A stretch of 64,000 bases of DNA from Planctomycetota bacterium (GCA_021413865.1 JAIOPN010000024.1:1-64000); one strand, 5' to 3'. Counted from the first letter of the stretch, positions 1 through 9,099 are shown. Notes: generated by a model from the sequence alone, not told the origin. Translations and numbers: made by a program.

Positions 1-903
1 TGGTCTTCCCCACGAACGGTTGGCGCTACCTCGGCGGCATAATAGCCGCCACCCAGGCGCCAATCGATGGAACGCAGACCACGACGCAAGCACAGCGACG
101 AGTTCAAGCGCGGCGCGGTGGAGATGGTGACCAAGCAAGGCTACACGATCGGCAAGGCGGCCAAGGCGCTGAACCTGCACGACACGCTGCTGCGGAGCTG
201 GCTGGACCGGCTGGCGCCCGACTGGCGGACGCAGCGTGGCGGGCTGATGGATGAGCCGGAGTCGAACGACCCCAAGGCTTTGCGGGTGCAGCTCCGCGCG
301 GCGCAGAAGGCGATCGAGGAACTGCGGCTGGAGCGCGACATCCTAAAAAAAGCGACGGCGTACACCGGGTACGTGGCGGACATCACCTACATCCCGACGC
401 GGAAGGGCTGGCCGTTCCTAGCGATCGTGATCGACCTGTTCTCGCGGAAGGTCGTGGGCCACGCCACGTCAGCGGAGCTGAAGGCGGGCCTGACGATCGG
501 GGCGTTGGACCCAGGCGTTGCGGCGGCGCATTCCGGGGGCGGGCTCGTGGCGTGGGCAGGGCTTGTTGTTCCACAGCGACCGGGGCGTGCAGTACGCCAG
601 CGGCGTCTTCCGCGCGGTGCTCGATGCGCACGGGATCGAGCCGAGCATGAGCCGAACGGGCAACTGCTACGACAACGCGGTGGCTGAGAGCTTCTTCGCC
701 ACGCTCAAGCGGGAACTGGTGGGCGACAAAGCGTTCACCGATCGTGCCCAGGCCCGGCGGGCGATCTTCGAGTGGATCGAGGTGTTCTACAACCACCAGC
801 GGAGACATTCGACGCTGGGCTACCTCAGCCCGGCACAATTCGAGCTACAGTACGCCACGCGTGCGGCGTAAATTCCCGCGCCAACCGTTCGTGGGGAAGA
901 CCA
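1..903 (+). mobile_element. IS3-family element, internally deleted derivative with intact ends
   Basis: The first 26 bases (beginning TGGTCTTCCCCACGA) are repeated as the exact reverse complement at 878-903, giving perfect terminal inverted repeats with the TG...CA ends usual for the IS3 family. The element is only 903 bp against about 1.2-1.5 kb for complete IS3 members, because the middle of the transposase region is missing. It starts exactly at base 1 of the window, so the left target duplication cannot be seen. The right end abuts an IS630-type remnant. It probably cannot move itself but could be mobilised in trans. Confidence 0.85.
67..871 (+). pseudogene. IS3-family transposase (OrfA-OrfB), deleted and frameshifted
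   Basis: Residues 1-97 are a normal IS3 OrfA: a helix-turn-helix (KHSDEFKRGAVEMV, IGKAAKALNL) followed by a leucine-zipper-like segment ending LERDILKKATA. The reading frame then jumps straight to the OrfB catalytic core (YVADITYIPTRKGW, AIVIDLFSRKVVGHA), so the OrfA tail and OrfB N-terminal domain, about 300 bp, have been deleted. A frameshift near 510-520 moves the rest (LLFHSDRGVQYAS, NAVAESFFATLKREL, HSTLGYLSPAQFE) into the next frame. All three DDE catalytic residues can still be found, split over two frames. The product should be inactive. Confidence 0.85.
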
Positions 904-912
904 TGTCTGAGC

Positions 913-1253
913 ATGAAGGCTTACTCGATGGACCTGCGTGAGCGGGTGATGGGTGACTGTGACGCGGGCCTTGCCACCAAGCAGGTGGCGATCAAGTACT
1001 CGGTCAGCCCGGCGTGGGTGCGGCGTCTCAAACAGCACCGGAGTGAGCGTGGCGACATCGTTCCTCGACGCGGCGGGCATCGGCCCCGGGCCTTCGATCG
1101 CCAGCGTCTGCGGACGCTGGTGGAAGAAACACCCGATGCAACACTGATGGAACTGCGTGAGCGGCTGGGCGTCAGGTGCTCGCTGTCGGCGATCTGCACG
1201 GCGTTGCAGGAACTCAGGCTCACTTACAAAAAAAGTCCATCCGCGCCGCCTGA
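913..1253 (+). pseudogene. IS630-family transposase, N-terminal remnant
   Basis: The reading frame from the ATG at 913 begins MKAYSMDLRERVMGDCDAGL and contains the HTH expected at the N-terminus of IS630 transposases (ATKQVAIKYSVSPAWVRRLKQ). It ends in LRLTYKK at a run of seven A residues followed by G (1228-1235), the type of slippery site used for programmed -1 frameshifting in this family. In the -1 frame the protein reads KKKSIRAA and then hits TGA at 1251-1253. The DDE catalytic domain is absent; the sequence switches to an unrelated transposase fragment. Confidence 0.75.
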
Positions 1254-1745
1254 CTTCGGTCAGCCAGTTCTGCCGGCGTGTCAAGACCCAGCTGTTCCAA
1301 CGCCAACTCCAGGCCCTCCGCGACCTGCTCAGCCGCGACCGCAGGCTCGCCGGGATCAACTTCCTCGACGGCCTGCCCCTGCCGGTGGGCAACTTCTCAC
1401 GCGACCCCGATGCACGCCAGGGCTGGGGCGTGGGACGCGTGGAGAAGGGCTACAAGCTCCACGCCCTGGCCACCCAGGACCGCTTCCTGGCGGGCTGGAG
1501 CGCCACGCCCTTGAACGCCCATGAGACGCATGTGGCCGGGATGCTCATCGGCCAGGCGGTGCCCGTCCCGCCGGGGTCCCTCTTCCTGGCCGACGGCAAC
1601 TATGACGCCCACGACCTGCACAAGCACGTGTCGAGCCACGGCGGCTGGCTCTGGGCACGCCCACGCGGCATGGCTGAGCACCCCGTGACCCTGCGGCAGA
1701 TGGGCCCGGCCCGACGCGCCCTGCTGGAGGTGTGGCGTCAGACGC
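1254..1745 (+). pseudogene. IS4/IS5-type (DDE_Tnp_1) transposase, C-terminal-side remnant
   Basis: This frame has no start of its own and is truncated at both ends. It carries the hallmarks of an IS4/IS5-superfamily catalytic domain: INFLDGLPLPVG with the first Asp, KGYKLHALATQD, and FLADGNYDAHDLHKHV with the second Asp. It ends near PARRALLEVWR, before the region expected to hold the catalytic Glu. It is open in the same frame as the downstream deacetylase gene, so automated callers may fuse the two; the deacetylase begins at its own ATG at 1781. Confidence 0.7.
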
Positions 1746-1780
1746 CTTCTCCACCACCCACCGGGTATGATGCATCGCTC

Positions 1781-2566
1781 ATGCCCACCCCCCCACCGCT
1801 CCCGCCCGACCAACCGTTCCGCTGGCCCGAGGGCATCCGCGCCGCGGTCAGCCTCACGTTCGACGACGCACGCACCTGCCAGATCGACCGCGGCGGCCCC
1901 ATCCTCGACAGCCACGGCATCAAGGGGACTTTCTACGTCACCCTCAACACCATGATGCGCCGCCTCGATAACTGGCGTGCCCTCGCCACGGCCGGGCACG
2001 AGATCGGCAACCACTCGACCACACACCCCTGCAGCGGCAACTTCCAGTGGAGCCGCGGCAGCGCCCTGGAGAACTTCACGCTCCACACGATGGCCCTCGA
2101 CATCGACGCCGCCAGCAAGAGCCTCAACGAAATCTTCGGCCAGCGGCCCCGCACCTTCGCCTACCCCTGCGGGCAGACGTTCGTCGGCCGCGGGGCGGAC
2201 CAGAAGAGCTACGTCCCGCTCATCGCCGACCGCTTCCTCGTCGGCCGTGGTTTCAATAACGAAGCCCCCAACGACCCCGGCTTCTGCGACCTGGCCTACG
2301 CCGCCGGCATCGACATGGACTGCAAGCGGCTCGACGCCGTCATGAACCACGTGCGCGGCGCGCAGGAGACAGGCACGTGGCTGATCCTCGCCGGCCACGC
2401 CGTCGGCGACAAGGCCCCGCAGACCGTTCGAGCCGACGTCCTGGACGCCGTGTGCAGGTTCTGCGCCGACAAGTCCAACGGCATCTGGATCGACACCGTC
2501 GAAAACATCGGCGCGTACATCAGCGCCGCTCGCCCCGTGGCCGCAGCCGCCATGAACAGGAGATAG
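1781..2566 (+). CDS. polysaccharide deacetylase family protein (NodB domain)
   Basis: A 261-residue protein with the NodB-type carbohydrate esterase 4 fold. Motif 1 is LTFDDA (Asp pair at residues 28-29), motif 2 is the metal-binding HSTTH at 78-82, and motif 3 is RTFAYPCG. Such enzymes remove N- or O-acetyl groups from polysaccharide chains. No signal peptide is visible, so a cytoplasmic role on a precursor sugar is possible. The start is the ATG at 1781 because the sequence upstream is transposase debris. It is followed after 2 bp by the aminotransferase gene and forms an operon with it and the sialidase-like gene. Confidence 0.85.
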   Translation: MPTPPPLPPDQPFRWPEGIRAAVSLTFDDARTCQIDRGGPILDSHGIKGTFYVTLNTMMRRLDNWRALATAGHEIGNHSTTHPCSGNFQWSRGSALENFTLHTMALDIDAASKSLNEIFGQRPRTFAYPCGQTFVGRGADQKSYVPLIADRFLVGRGFNNEAPNDPGFCDLAYAAGIDMDCKRLDAVMNHVRGAQETGTWLILAGHAVGDKAPQTVRADVLDAVCRFCADKSNGIWIDTVENIGAYISAARPVAAAAMNRR

Positions 2567-2568
2567 CC

Positions 2569-3756
2569 ATGCTGAAAGTCGGACAAGAAGAAGCAGACGC
2601 CGTCGCCCGTGTCATCCACAGCGGCAAGCTCTTCCGCTACCACGAGGGCGGGGAGTGCTACACATTCGAGCAGCGCTACGCCCGCGTCCTGGGCGTGAAG
2701 TTCGTGCACCTGTGCTCCAGCGGCACCAACGCCATCACCGCCGCGCTGGCGGGCCTGGGCATCGGCCCGGGGGACGAGGTCATCGTCCCCGCCCACACCT
2801 ACATGGCCACCGCCATCTCCGTCCTGGCCGTCGGCGCGATCCCCGTGATCGCCGACATCGACGACTCCATCACGCTATGCCCCAAGTCGCTGAAAGAAGC
2901 GATCGGCCCGCGGACGAAGGCCGTCATCCCCGTGCACATGTGGGGTCTGGCGTGCGACATGAACGCGATCATGGAGATCGCCAAGTCACGCAACCTGTTC
3001 GTCATCGAGGACGCCTGCCAGATGGTCGGCGGCGGTTACGAGGGCAGGATGGCCGGCTCGATCGGCCACGCCGGGGCCTTCAGCTTCAACTTCTTCAAGA
3101 ACATGACCTGCGGTGAGGGCGGCGCTGTCGTGACCAACGACGAGCGTGTCAGCCAGCGCGCCCGCTGCATGATCGACTGCTGCGGGTTCTTCTGGACCGG
3201 CAAGGAGCAGGACGTTGCCCCCTTCGCCGCCAGCGGCGCCCGCGCTTCGGAATTCGAGGGTGCGCTGATGAACGCCCAGCTCGACCGCATCGACGGCATC
3301 ATCACGAAGCTCCGGGCCCAGAAGAAGCGCGTGCTCCGCGGCGTCGCCGGCTGCGGCCTGACCCCCGCCAAGACCAACAGCCTTGACTGGGAGTGCGGCA
3401 CGACCAACATTCTTCTCGCCCCCACCGCAGAGGCCGCCAACGCCATCGCCGCCGCCCTGGGCGCGGGCATCTGCGGCCGCACCGGCCGTCACACCTACAC
3501 CGAGTGGGACCAAATCCTCAACAAACGCGGCGCCCACCACCCGGCGCTGGACCCCTTCAAACTCGCCGAGAACAGGGAGTGCCGCATGACCTACTCGAAG
3601 GACATGTGCCCGCGCTCGCTGGACATCCTCAACCGCGCGATCATGATCGGCAACAACGCCGACCGCTCCGACGCCGAGACCGACGCGCTTATCGAGCGAA
3701 TCAGGACGGCGGCGGGTTCCGTGCTCTCTGCCCAGCCCGCCGGCGCCAGGAACTGA
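2569..3756 (+). CDS. DegT/DnrJ/EryC1/StrS-family PLP-dependent sugar aminotransferase
   Basis: A 395-residue fold-type I aminotransferase of the family that transfers an amino group to keto-sugars during synthesis of amino-sugars for surface glycans or secondary metabolites. Visible features are the cofactor region GTNAITAALAGLGIGPGDEV, the Asp that contacts the PLP ring in FVIEDACQ (about 148) and the Schiff-base Lys in FSFNFFKNMTCGEGG (about 177). The ATG at 2569 follows AGGAGA with 6 bp spacing. It sits 2 bp after the deacetylase gene and 3 bp before the sialidase-like gene, so the three are probably cotranscribed. Confidence 0.9.
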   Translation: MLKVGQEEADAVARVIHSGKLFRYHEGGECYTFEQRYARVLGVKFVHLCSSGTNAITAALAGLGIGPGDEVIVPAHTYMATAISVLAVGAIPVIADIDDSITLCPKSLKEAIGPRTKAVIPVHMWGLACDMNAIMEIAKSRNLFVIEDACQMVGGGYEGRMAGSIGHAGAFSFNFFKNMTCGEGGAVVTNDERVSQRARCMIDCCGFFWTGKEQDVAPFAASGARASEFEGALMNAQLDRIDGIITKLRAQKKRVLRGVAGCGLTPAKTNSLDWECGTTNILLAPTAEAANAIAAALGAGICGRTGRHTYTEWDQILNKRGAHHPALDPFKLAENRECRMTYSKDMCPRSLDILNRAIMIGNNADRSDAETDALIERIRTAAGSVLSAQPAGARN

Positions 3757-3759
3757 TCC

Positions 3760-4920
3760 ATGTCGAATAAGGTCGTGCTCGAACTCCCGCCGCGCGCGGG
3801 GAACGCACGCAACAGCGAGGGGGCGTTCGTCACCCTCGACGACGGCCGACTGCTCTTCGCCTACACGAAGTACGGCGCCGACGCGCAGGACGCCGGCCAC
3901 GCCCACATCGCCGCCCGGTACTCCTCCGACGCCGGTAGAACATGGTCCGCCTCCGACAAGGTCCTCGTCAAACAGGAGGGCTCGCTCAACGTGATGAGCG
4001 TCTCCCTGCTCCGCCTGCACGATGGCCGCATCGCCATGCTCACCCTCCGCAAGGACTGGGCCCCCTGGGTGAAGAAACGCGGCGCACAGGCGGAGGAACT
4101 GCACAACGAGGCTCTCTGCATGCCGTGGGTCCGCTTCAGCGAAGACGGCGGCAAAACCTTCGGCAAGCCGGCCTGTATCACGGTCGTGCCCGGTTACTAC
4201 GTCGTGAACAACGACCGCATGATCCAGCTCTCCACCGGCCGGCTCATCGTGCCCGCCGCGCTGCACCGCTCACGCATGAAATCGCGGTTGAGGAAACCGG
4301 GCGAGAAGCAGCACGGCTCTTTCGCGCAGGCGGCGCTCATCACCTTTTTCTTCAGCGACGACGGCGGCGCGACGTGGTTCGAGTCGCTCACGGACTACTA
4401 CGAGTGCTTCCCCAACGGCCAGGGGCTTCAGGAGCCGGGCGTCATCGAGATGAAGGACGGGCGAATCTGGTCGTGGTGCCGCGCCGGCGCGTTCGGGATC
4501 GACGGATCGAACGGGCGTCAATGGCAGTCGTTCAGCGGAGACGGCGGCGTGACGTGGTCCGAGGTCCAGCCGTCCCAATTCGTGTCGCCCTGCAGCCCGA
4601 TGTCCGTCAAACGCATACCTTCGACCGGCCACCTGCTAGCAGTCTGGAACGACCACTCGGGCCGGTTCAAGACCCACAAGGCCAAGCCGATCTCGTGGGG
4701 CCGCACGCCGCTGGTCTCCGCGATCAGCAGGGACGAGGGCAAAACGTGGAAGCACCACAAGCTGCTGGAATCCTCACCCGAGCACGGCTTCTGCTATGCC
4801 GCGATCTATTTCGCCGACGACGCCCTCCTGCTGGCGTACTGCTCGGGCGGGAAGACGACGAAGATGGTCCTCGACCGGCTGCGGATGCGGAGGATCGACG
4901 TGAAAGACCTTTACATGTGA
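3760..4920 (+). CDS. sialidase-like exoglycosidase with Asp-box (BNR) repeats
   Basis: A 386-residue protein with five Asp-box motifs of the form S-x-D-x-G-x-T-(W/F): SSDAGRTWS, SEDGGKTF, SDDGGATW, SGDGGVTW and SRDEGKTW. This spacing builds the six-bladed propeller of sialidases and related neuraminidase-like hydrolases. No secretion signal is evident, so the cellular site is unclear. It is the last gene of the deacetylase-aminotransferase operon and converges on trpC. Activity on sialic acid itself cannot be claimed from sequence alone; related proteins act on other glycans. Confidence 0.8.
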   Translation: MSNKVVLELPPRAGNARNSEGAFVTLDDGRLLFAYTKYGADAQDAGHAHIAARYSSDAGRTWSASDKVLVKQEGSLNVMSVSLLRLHDGRIAMLTLRKDWAPWVKKRGAQAEELHNEALCMPWVRFSEDGGKTFGKPACITVVPGYYVVNNDRMIQLSTGRLIVPAALHRSRMKSRLRKPGEKQHGSFAQAALITFFFSDDGGATWFESLTDYYECFPNGQGLQEPGVIEMKDGRIWSWCRAGAFGIDGSNGRQWQSFSGDGGVTWSEVQPSQFVSPCSPMSVKRIPSTGHLLAVWNDHSGRFKTHKAKPISWGRTPLVSAISRDEGKTWKHHKLLESSPEHGFCYAAIYFADDALLLAYCSGGKTTKMVLDRLRMRRIDVKDLYM

Positions 4921-4926
4921 TCGCGC

Positions 4927-5736
4927 TCACGCCCCGCCCGTGATGAGCTCACGCAGCGCCGCGCCGACATCCGGCTGGCGCATGAGGTGTTCGCCGACGA
5001 GGATGCGGTTGATGCCGTTGTCGCGCAGGCGTTTCACATCCGCCGGGGTGCGGATGCCCGACTCGCTCACGAGGGTGTCGCGGTTCTCGACCAGGTCGAG
5101 CAGGCGGATGGTGTGGCCCAGGTCGGTGGTCATCGACTTGAGGTCGCGGTTGTTGATGCCCAGCAGCGTGTAGGCCGGGTGCGGGAAGCCGATATACGGC
5201 CGGACCTTCAGCAGGTTCTCCACATCGTGCACCTCGACAAGCGTCGTGAGCTTCAGTTCCGTCGCCAGGATTAAGAGGTCGATCAGTTCCGCCTCCTCGA
5301 GACATTCAGCGATGAGCAGGATCGCGTCCGCGCCGGCGGCGCGGGCCTGGTGCACCTGGTAGGCGTCGATGATGAAGTCCTTGCGCAGCACGGGCAGGGG
5401 CACCGCCGCCTTGATCCGGGCGATGTACTCCAGCGACCCCTGGAAATACTTGGCGTCGGTCAGGCAACTGATCGCCGCCGCGCCGGCGTCTGAATAGGCG
5501 CGGGCGATCGCGACCGGGTCGAAGTCCGCGCGGATCACCCCCGCCGACGGGCTGGCCTTCTTCACCTCGGCGATGACGCGCAGCTCGCCCCGCGGACGGG
5601 TCACGGCGGAAAAGAAGTTCCGCGGCGTCTCGGTGTCCCGGGCCCGGCGCGTGATCTCCTCCAACGGCTCCGCCTGCCGGGCGCGTTCGACCTCGACACG
5701 CTTCTCGGCCACGATTTGAGCGAGAATGTCGGCCAT
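4927..5736 (-). CDS. trpC: indole-3-glycerol-phosphate synthase
   Basis: A 269-residue TIM-barrel enzyme of tryptophan synthesis, converting carboxyphenylaminodeoxyribulose phosphate to indole-3-glycerol phosphate. Recognisable conserved strands are RVIAEVKKASPSAG with the catalytic Lys, ISCLTDAKYFQGS, PVLRKDFIID, TTLVEVHDVEN, LLGINNRDLKSM and LVSESGIRTPADV. Length is typical for the stand-alone enzyme. It is not in a trp cluster here. It diverges from the phosphoesterase gene; a TATGCT element lies about 10 bp upstream of the ATG, so the mRNA may be nearly leaderless. Confidence 0.97.
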   Translation of the reverse strand: MADILAQIVAEKRVEVERARQAEPLEEITRRARDTETPRNFFSAVTRPRGELRVIAEVKKASPSAGVIRADFDPVAIARAYSDAGAAAISCLTDAKYFQGSLEYIARIKAAVPLPVLRKDFIIDAYQVHQARAAGADAILLIAECLEEAELIDLLILATELKLTTLVEVHDVENLLKVRPYIGFPHPAYTLLGINNRDLKSMTTDLGHTIRLLDLVENRDTLVSESGIRTPADVKRLRDNGINRILVGEHLMRQPDVGAALRELITGGA

Positions 5737-5855
5737 GCCGCGAAAGCATAGCGGCTCGCGGCCCCGCCGGGCAATCCGGCCGGCATATTGCCGCTACACT
5801 CGATCGGGGGCTCGCGGGCCACACCCGCCGCACAGACACCCACAGGAATCGCTCC

Positions 5856-6365
5856 GTGCCGCGCATCGGTCTGCTCTCGGATTCACACGGCCAGGTCGGC
5901 ATCACCCGACGCGCTGTCGGCCTGCTCGTGTCGCAGCAGGCGGACCTGATCCTGCACATGGGCGACATCGGCTCCCCCACCGTGCTCGACGCCCTGGTCG
6001 TCGCGCGGCCGGGCTCGGACCAGCCCCTGCTTGTCCGCGTCGTGTTTGGCAACGTCGATTTCGACCGTGAAGACCTGGCGGCGCACGGGCGGGCGATCGG
6101 GCTGAACATCGACGACCCCGTGGGCGTCGTGTCGTTTGAAGGCGGGGAACTCGTGTTCACCCACGGCGACGACGGCCGGGCCTTGTCGGACGCGATCGGT
6201 CGGAAGGTGCGTTACCTATGCCACGGCCACACCCACCGCGTCACCGACGAACGCCGGGGCGCGACGCGGGTCATCAACCCCGGGGCGTTGTTCCGGACCG
6301 CGCAGCACACGGTCGCCCTGCTCGACACCGACGCCGACAGCCTGAGCGTGCATACCCTGGCGTAA
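5856..6365 (+). CDS. YfcE/MJ0936-type metallophosphoesterase
   Basis: A 169-residue calcineurin-like phosphoesterase. Metal-binding motifs are in order: LLSDSHG (D-x-H), HMGDIG (GD), VFGNVDFD (GN-D), TFTHG-like LVFTHGDDG and CHGHTHR (GHTH). Small proteins of this type hydrolyse phosphodiesters such as bis-p-nitrophenyl phosphate; the natural substrate is uncertain. The start is a GTG at 5856, placed so that the first beta strand (RIGLLSDSHG) is complete. A TACACT element about 60 bp upstream is a candidate -10 box. Confidence 0.85.
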   Translation: MPRIGLLSDSHGQVGITRRAVGLLVSQQADLILHMGDIGSPTVLDALVVARPGSDQPLLVRVVFGNVDFDREDLAAHGRAIGLNIDDPVGVVSFEGGELVFTHGDDGRALSDAIGRKVRYLCHGHTHRVTDERRGATRVINPGALFRTAQHTVALLDTDADSLSVHTLA

Positions 6366-6426
6366 TGCCCTGATGACTCGCGGGCGAGGGTTCGCTAAGA
6401 TCGCGGGTCTTGACCGGGACCGATTG

Positions 6427-6933
6427 ATGTCACAAGCCAATCCCAACGAGACGCAACCCGAGATCCACGTGCGCACCTACCGCGACGGGGACCACGCGGC
6501 GGTCGAGCGGCTCTACACGGACGGGCACCTCTCCGGCCAGATCGCCCCCAACGACACGGGCATGGACATCGAGAACATCCACGACGCCTATTTCTCCGAG
6601 CCGGCCAACCACCTCTGGGTCGCCGAGGAAAAGGGCCGCGTGGTCGGCATGATCGGTGTGGCGTGCGACGGGCAGACGGCGGAGATCCGCCGCCTCCGCG
6701 TGCAGAAAGACCTGCAGCAGACCCCGATCGCCGCACGGCTCGTCGAGACCGCGCTCTCCCACATCAGGCATCACGGCATGCTCAAGGTCGTGCTCGACAC
6801 CCACTTCGAGGCCAGCGCCCAGGCGCTCTTCGAGAAGTTCGGGTTCCACCACACGCGCACGAAAAACGCGTTCGGCAAGGACATCCTCGAGTTCTACCTC
6901 GACATCTACCGCCAGCCCAAGCGCGAGCCGTGA
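6427..6933 (+). CDS. GNAT-family N-acetyltransferase
   Basis: A 168-residue protein with the GCN5-related acetyltransferase fold: an N-terminal HVRTYRDGDHAAVERLY, the central HLWVAEEKGRVVGMIGVA strand pair, the acetyl-CoA loop region around EIRRLRVQKDLQQTPIAARLVETAL, and the C-terminal ALFEKFGFHHTRT. The substrate is unknown. An upstream ATG at 6373 is in frame, but a TAAGAT -10-like element lies between the two, which favours 6427. Confidence 0.8.
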   Translation: MSQANPNETQPEIHVRTYRDGDHAAVERLYTDGHLSGQIAPNDTGMDIENIHDAYFSEPANHLWVAEEKGRVVGMIGVACDGQTAEIRRLRVQKDLQQTPIAARLVETALSHIRHHGMLKVVLDTHFEASAQALFEKFGFHHTRTKNAFGKDILEFYLDIYRQPKREP

Positions 6934-6942
6934 GGCGGTGCG

Positions 6943-7503
6943 TCAATTCATCGAGGGGTCGGCGTCCATCAGTTCACGCCGCATGATCTGGGCCGCCTGG
7001 AGGGGCTCGATCTTCCGCAGCAGGTCCACCCACGCACGCGGCGACGTCCCGAACACACGGGCGCGGTCCGCCTCCAGCGTCATCCACGACTCCTGCGCGA
7101 ACTCCGACTCCATCTGCCCCGCGCCCCAGCCGGCGTAGCCCAGGAAAAACCGGATCGGCTCCTCCGCGCTGCCCATCAGCCTGTTCAGGTGCTCGCGGTC
7201 GGCGGTGAAGTGGACGCCGTCGGGCAGCTCGGCCTGCGAGCAGTCGGCGTCGGTGTGCAGCGCGAAGATCGCGCCGGGGCACGGCCCGCCGTGGTAGATC
7301 AGCCCGCGGTACGGGCAGCCGCCCTCGCTCACCTTGCTCCAGAGGTCCATGACGGAGATCTGCGTTGGCCGGTTCAGCACCAGCCCCAGCGCGCCGTTCT
7401 CGTCGTGCTCCACGAGCAGCGTCACCGTCCTGTGGAAGTTCGGGTCCAGCAGGCTCGGCGAGGCGATCAAGAGTTTTCCCTGGTGTGATTCCACGGCTGT
7501 CAT
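6943..7503 (-). CDS. YqgE/AlgH family protein (UPF0301)
   Basis: A 187-residue protein, the same length as E. coli YqgE. The family signature appears as GKLLIASPSLLDPNFHRTV, HDENGALGLVLNRPT, YHGGPCPGAIFALH and FFLGYAGWGAGQMESEF. Its biochemical role is unresolved; AlgH is linked to alginate regulation in Pseudomonas. An in-frame ATG at 7539 would add 12 residues, but it lies inside a TAGAAT sequence that reads well as a -10 box, so the inner start is preferred. Confidence 0.88.
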   Translation of the reverse strand: MTAVESHQGKLLIASPSLLDPNFHRTVTLLVEHDENGALGLVLNRPTQISVMDLWSKVSEGGCPYRGLIYHGGPCPGAIFALHTDADCSQAELPDGVHFTADREHLNRLMGSAEEPIRFFLGYAGWGAGQMESEFAQESWMTLEADRARVFGTSPRAWVDLLRKIEPLQAAQIMRRELMDADPSMN

Positions 7504-7562
7504 CCAAAACGGGTAAGGCGCGCCGTTGATGCGTGACATTCTAACCGCGTCGATCGGGGTGA

Positions 7563-8324
7563 TCAGACGGGAGGCGGGCCGCCAGCAAGCATGTCGCGTT
7601 CGTAGCGTTCGCGCATCGCCATCATGTTCGCCACGCGCCAGCCGTTGAACGCCTGCCACCCCAGGAACCCCGCCATGACCATCATGTAGGTCTCACCCTG
7701 CATCATCGCCCAGACAAACCCCGTGGCCGCCGCGAGCAGGCCGATCCCCGCGGCGATGCGCAGGCTCAGCGGCCTGCCGAGCGGGAACCAGAGCAATGCC
7801 TGGAGTATCTGCCCGCCGTCCAGGGGGTAGACCGGGAGCATATTAAACACGAGCAATATGAAGTTGATGAACAGGATGTAGAACGCAAACCGCTGCGGGT
7901 CGGCTAACGCATTGAGGTGATCCGGGAAGGGCAGCACCCCGTGCGTGGGACCTGACCAGACGCCCATCCACGCGGCGAAAACAAACAACACCGGCATGAG
8001 GAGCACGTTGACCAGCGGTCCCGCGGCGATGCTCCAGAGCACGGCACCGGGCCTGGGCGGCGGATCGACAAACGCCACACCCCCCAGCGGCCAGAGCACG
8101 ATCCGCTCGGCGCGGCCGCCGACGGAGCGCGTCGCCAGCGCGTGACCGAACTCGTGCAGCAGCACGATGCCGAACAGCGCCAGGAACTCGGCGACGCTCC
8201 ACGCCGGGGAGCGGTAGCTGCCGTCCATCCTCGTGCGGATGATCAGCCACGCCACCCACGTCCAGTGGAGATAGACGTTGATGCCCAAGATGGTGAAGAT
8301 GCGTATCGAGCCGGCGGGTTTCAT
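7563..8324 (-). CDS. site-2 protease family (M50) intramembrane metalloprotease
   Basis: A 253-residue membrane protein with the zinc motif HEFGH (in VLLHEFGHALATR) and the second metal-ligand motif NMLPVYPLDGGQ. About six hydrophobic segments are visible, and no PDZ or CBS domain is attached, placing it with the compact site-2 protease group. Such proteases cleave membrane-spanning regulators within the bilayer; the target here is unknown. The ATG at 8324 sits 7 bp below a TATACT -10-like element, so upstream in-frame extension is unlikely. Confidence 0.9.
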   Translation of the reverse strand: MKPAGSIRIFTILGINVYLHWTWVAWLIIRTRMDGSYRSPAWSVAEFLALFGIVLLHEFGHALATRSVGGRAERIVLWPLGGVAFVDPPPRPGAVLWSIAAGPLVNVLLMPVLFVFAAWMGVWSGPTHGVLPFPDHLNALADPQRFAFYILFINFILLVFNMLPVYPLDGGQILQALLWFPLGRPLSLRIAAGIGLLAAATGFVWAMMQGETYMMVMAGFLGWQAFNGWRVANMMAMRERYERDMLAGGPPPV

Positions 8325-8379
8325 GGGGTGAGTATAGGGCATCGGCATAGGCCGGCGGGTGCACCAAGGAGCGACCATC

Positions 8380-9099
8380 ATGGCGGAACGCAGGGCGGCG
8401 ATCGTGACCGGCGCGGGCAGCGGCGTGGGGCGCGCGGCGGCGGTGCACCTGGCGGGCGCGGGGTATGACGTGGCGCTGGTCGCAAGACGGCGTGAGACGC
8501 TCGAGGAAACCGCGGGCCTGGTGTGCGACGCCTCGGGCGGGAAGATCAAGACGCTCGTGATCACCGCCGATGTCTCCGAATCCACGGCGTGCCAGAGCGT
8601 CGTCAAGCAATCGCTCGCGGTGTTCGGCCGGATCGACGCCCTCGTCAACGCCGCGGGTTATGCGCAGATATGCCCCATCGAAAAGATCACGCCCCAGGAG
8701 TGGCGTAAGACGATCGACACGAACCTGTCGTACGTCATGTACCTCACGTCGGCCGCGTGGGAGGCGTTCCGCGGGCAAAAGAGCGGCGTGATCGTCAACG
8801 TCTCATCACTTGCGAGCCTCGACCCATTCCCGGGCTTCGCGCTCTACGCCCCGGCGAAGGCGGCGCTCAACATGTTCACGCTCATCACCGGCCGCGAGGG
8901 CGCGGCGATCGGTGTCCGGGCCGTGTGCATCGCGCCCGGGGCGATCGAGACCCCGATGCTGCGCGGTTTGTTCAGTGAGAAAATGCTCCCCCGCCACAAG
9001 ACGCTCGACCCCGACGACGTCGCCGCGCTGATCACGGACTGCATCACGGGTAAACGCGCGTTTGCCCCGGGCGAAACGATCCCGCTGCCTAGCCCGTGA
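8380..9099 (+). CDS. short-chain dehydrogenase/reductase
   Basis: A 239-residue classical SDR. It has the cofactor motif TGAGSGVG, the structural NAAG, the catalytic Ser in NVSSLAS and the YxxxK pair as YAPAK. It should oxidise or reduce a hydroxyl/carbonyl group using NAD(P)(H); the substrate is unknown. The ATG at 8380 follows AAGGAG with 7 bp spacing, which rules out the in-frame ATG at 8359. It is transcribed divergently from the site-2 protease. Confidence 0.9.
   Translation: MAERRAAIVTGAGSGVGRAAAVHLAGAGYDVALVARRRETLEETAGLVCDASGGKIKTLVITADVSESTACQSVVKQSLAVFGRIDALVNAAGYAQICPIEKITPQEWRKTIDTNLSYVMYLTSAAWEAFRGQKSGVIVNVSSLASLDPFPGFALYAPAKAALNMFTLITGREGAAIGVRAVCIAPGAIETPMLRGLFSEKMLPRHKTLDPDDVAALITDCITGKRAFAPGETIPLPSP

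Noticed and set aside
1157-1780. Single 469-codon fusion of transposase and polysaccharide deacetylase
   Set aside because: The open frame joins by chance; the transposase part is a truncated remnant and the deacetylase has its own ATG at 1781.
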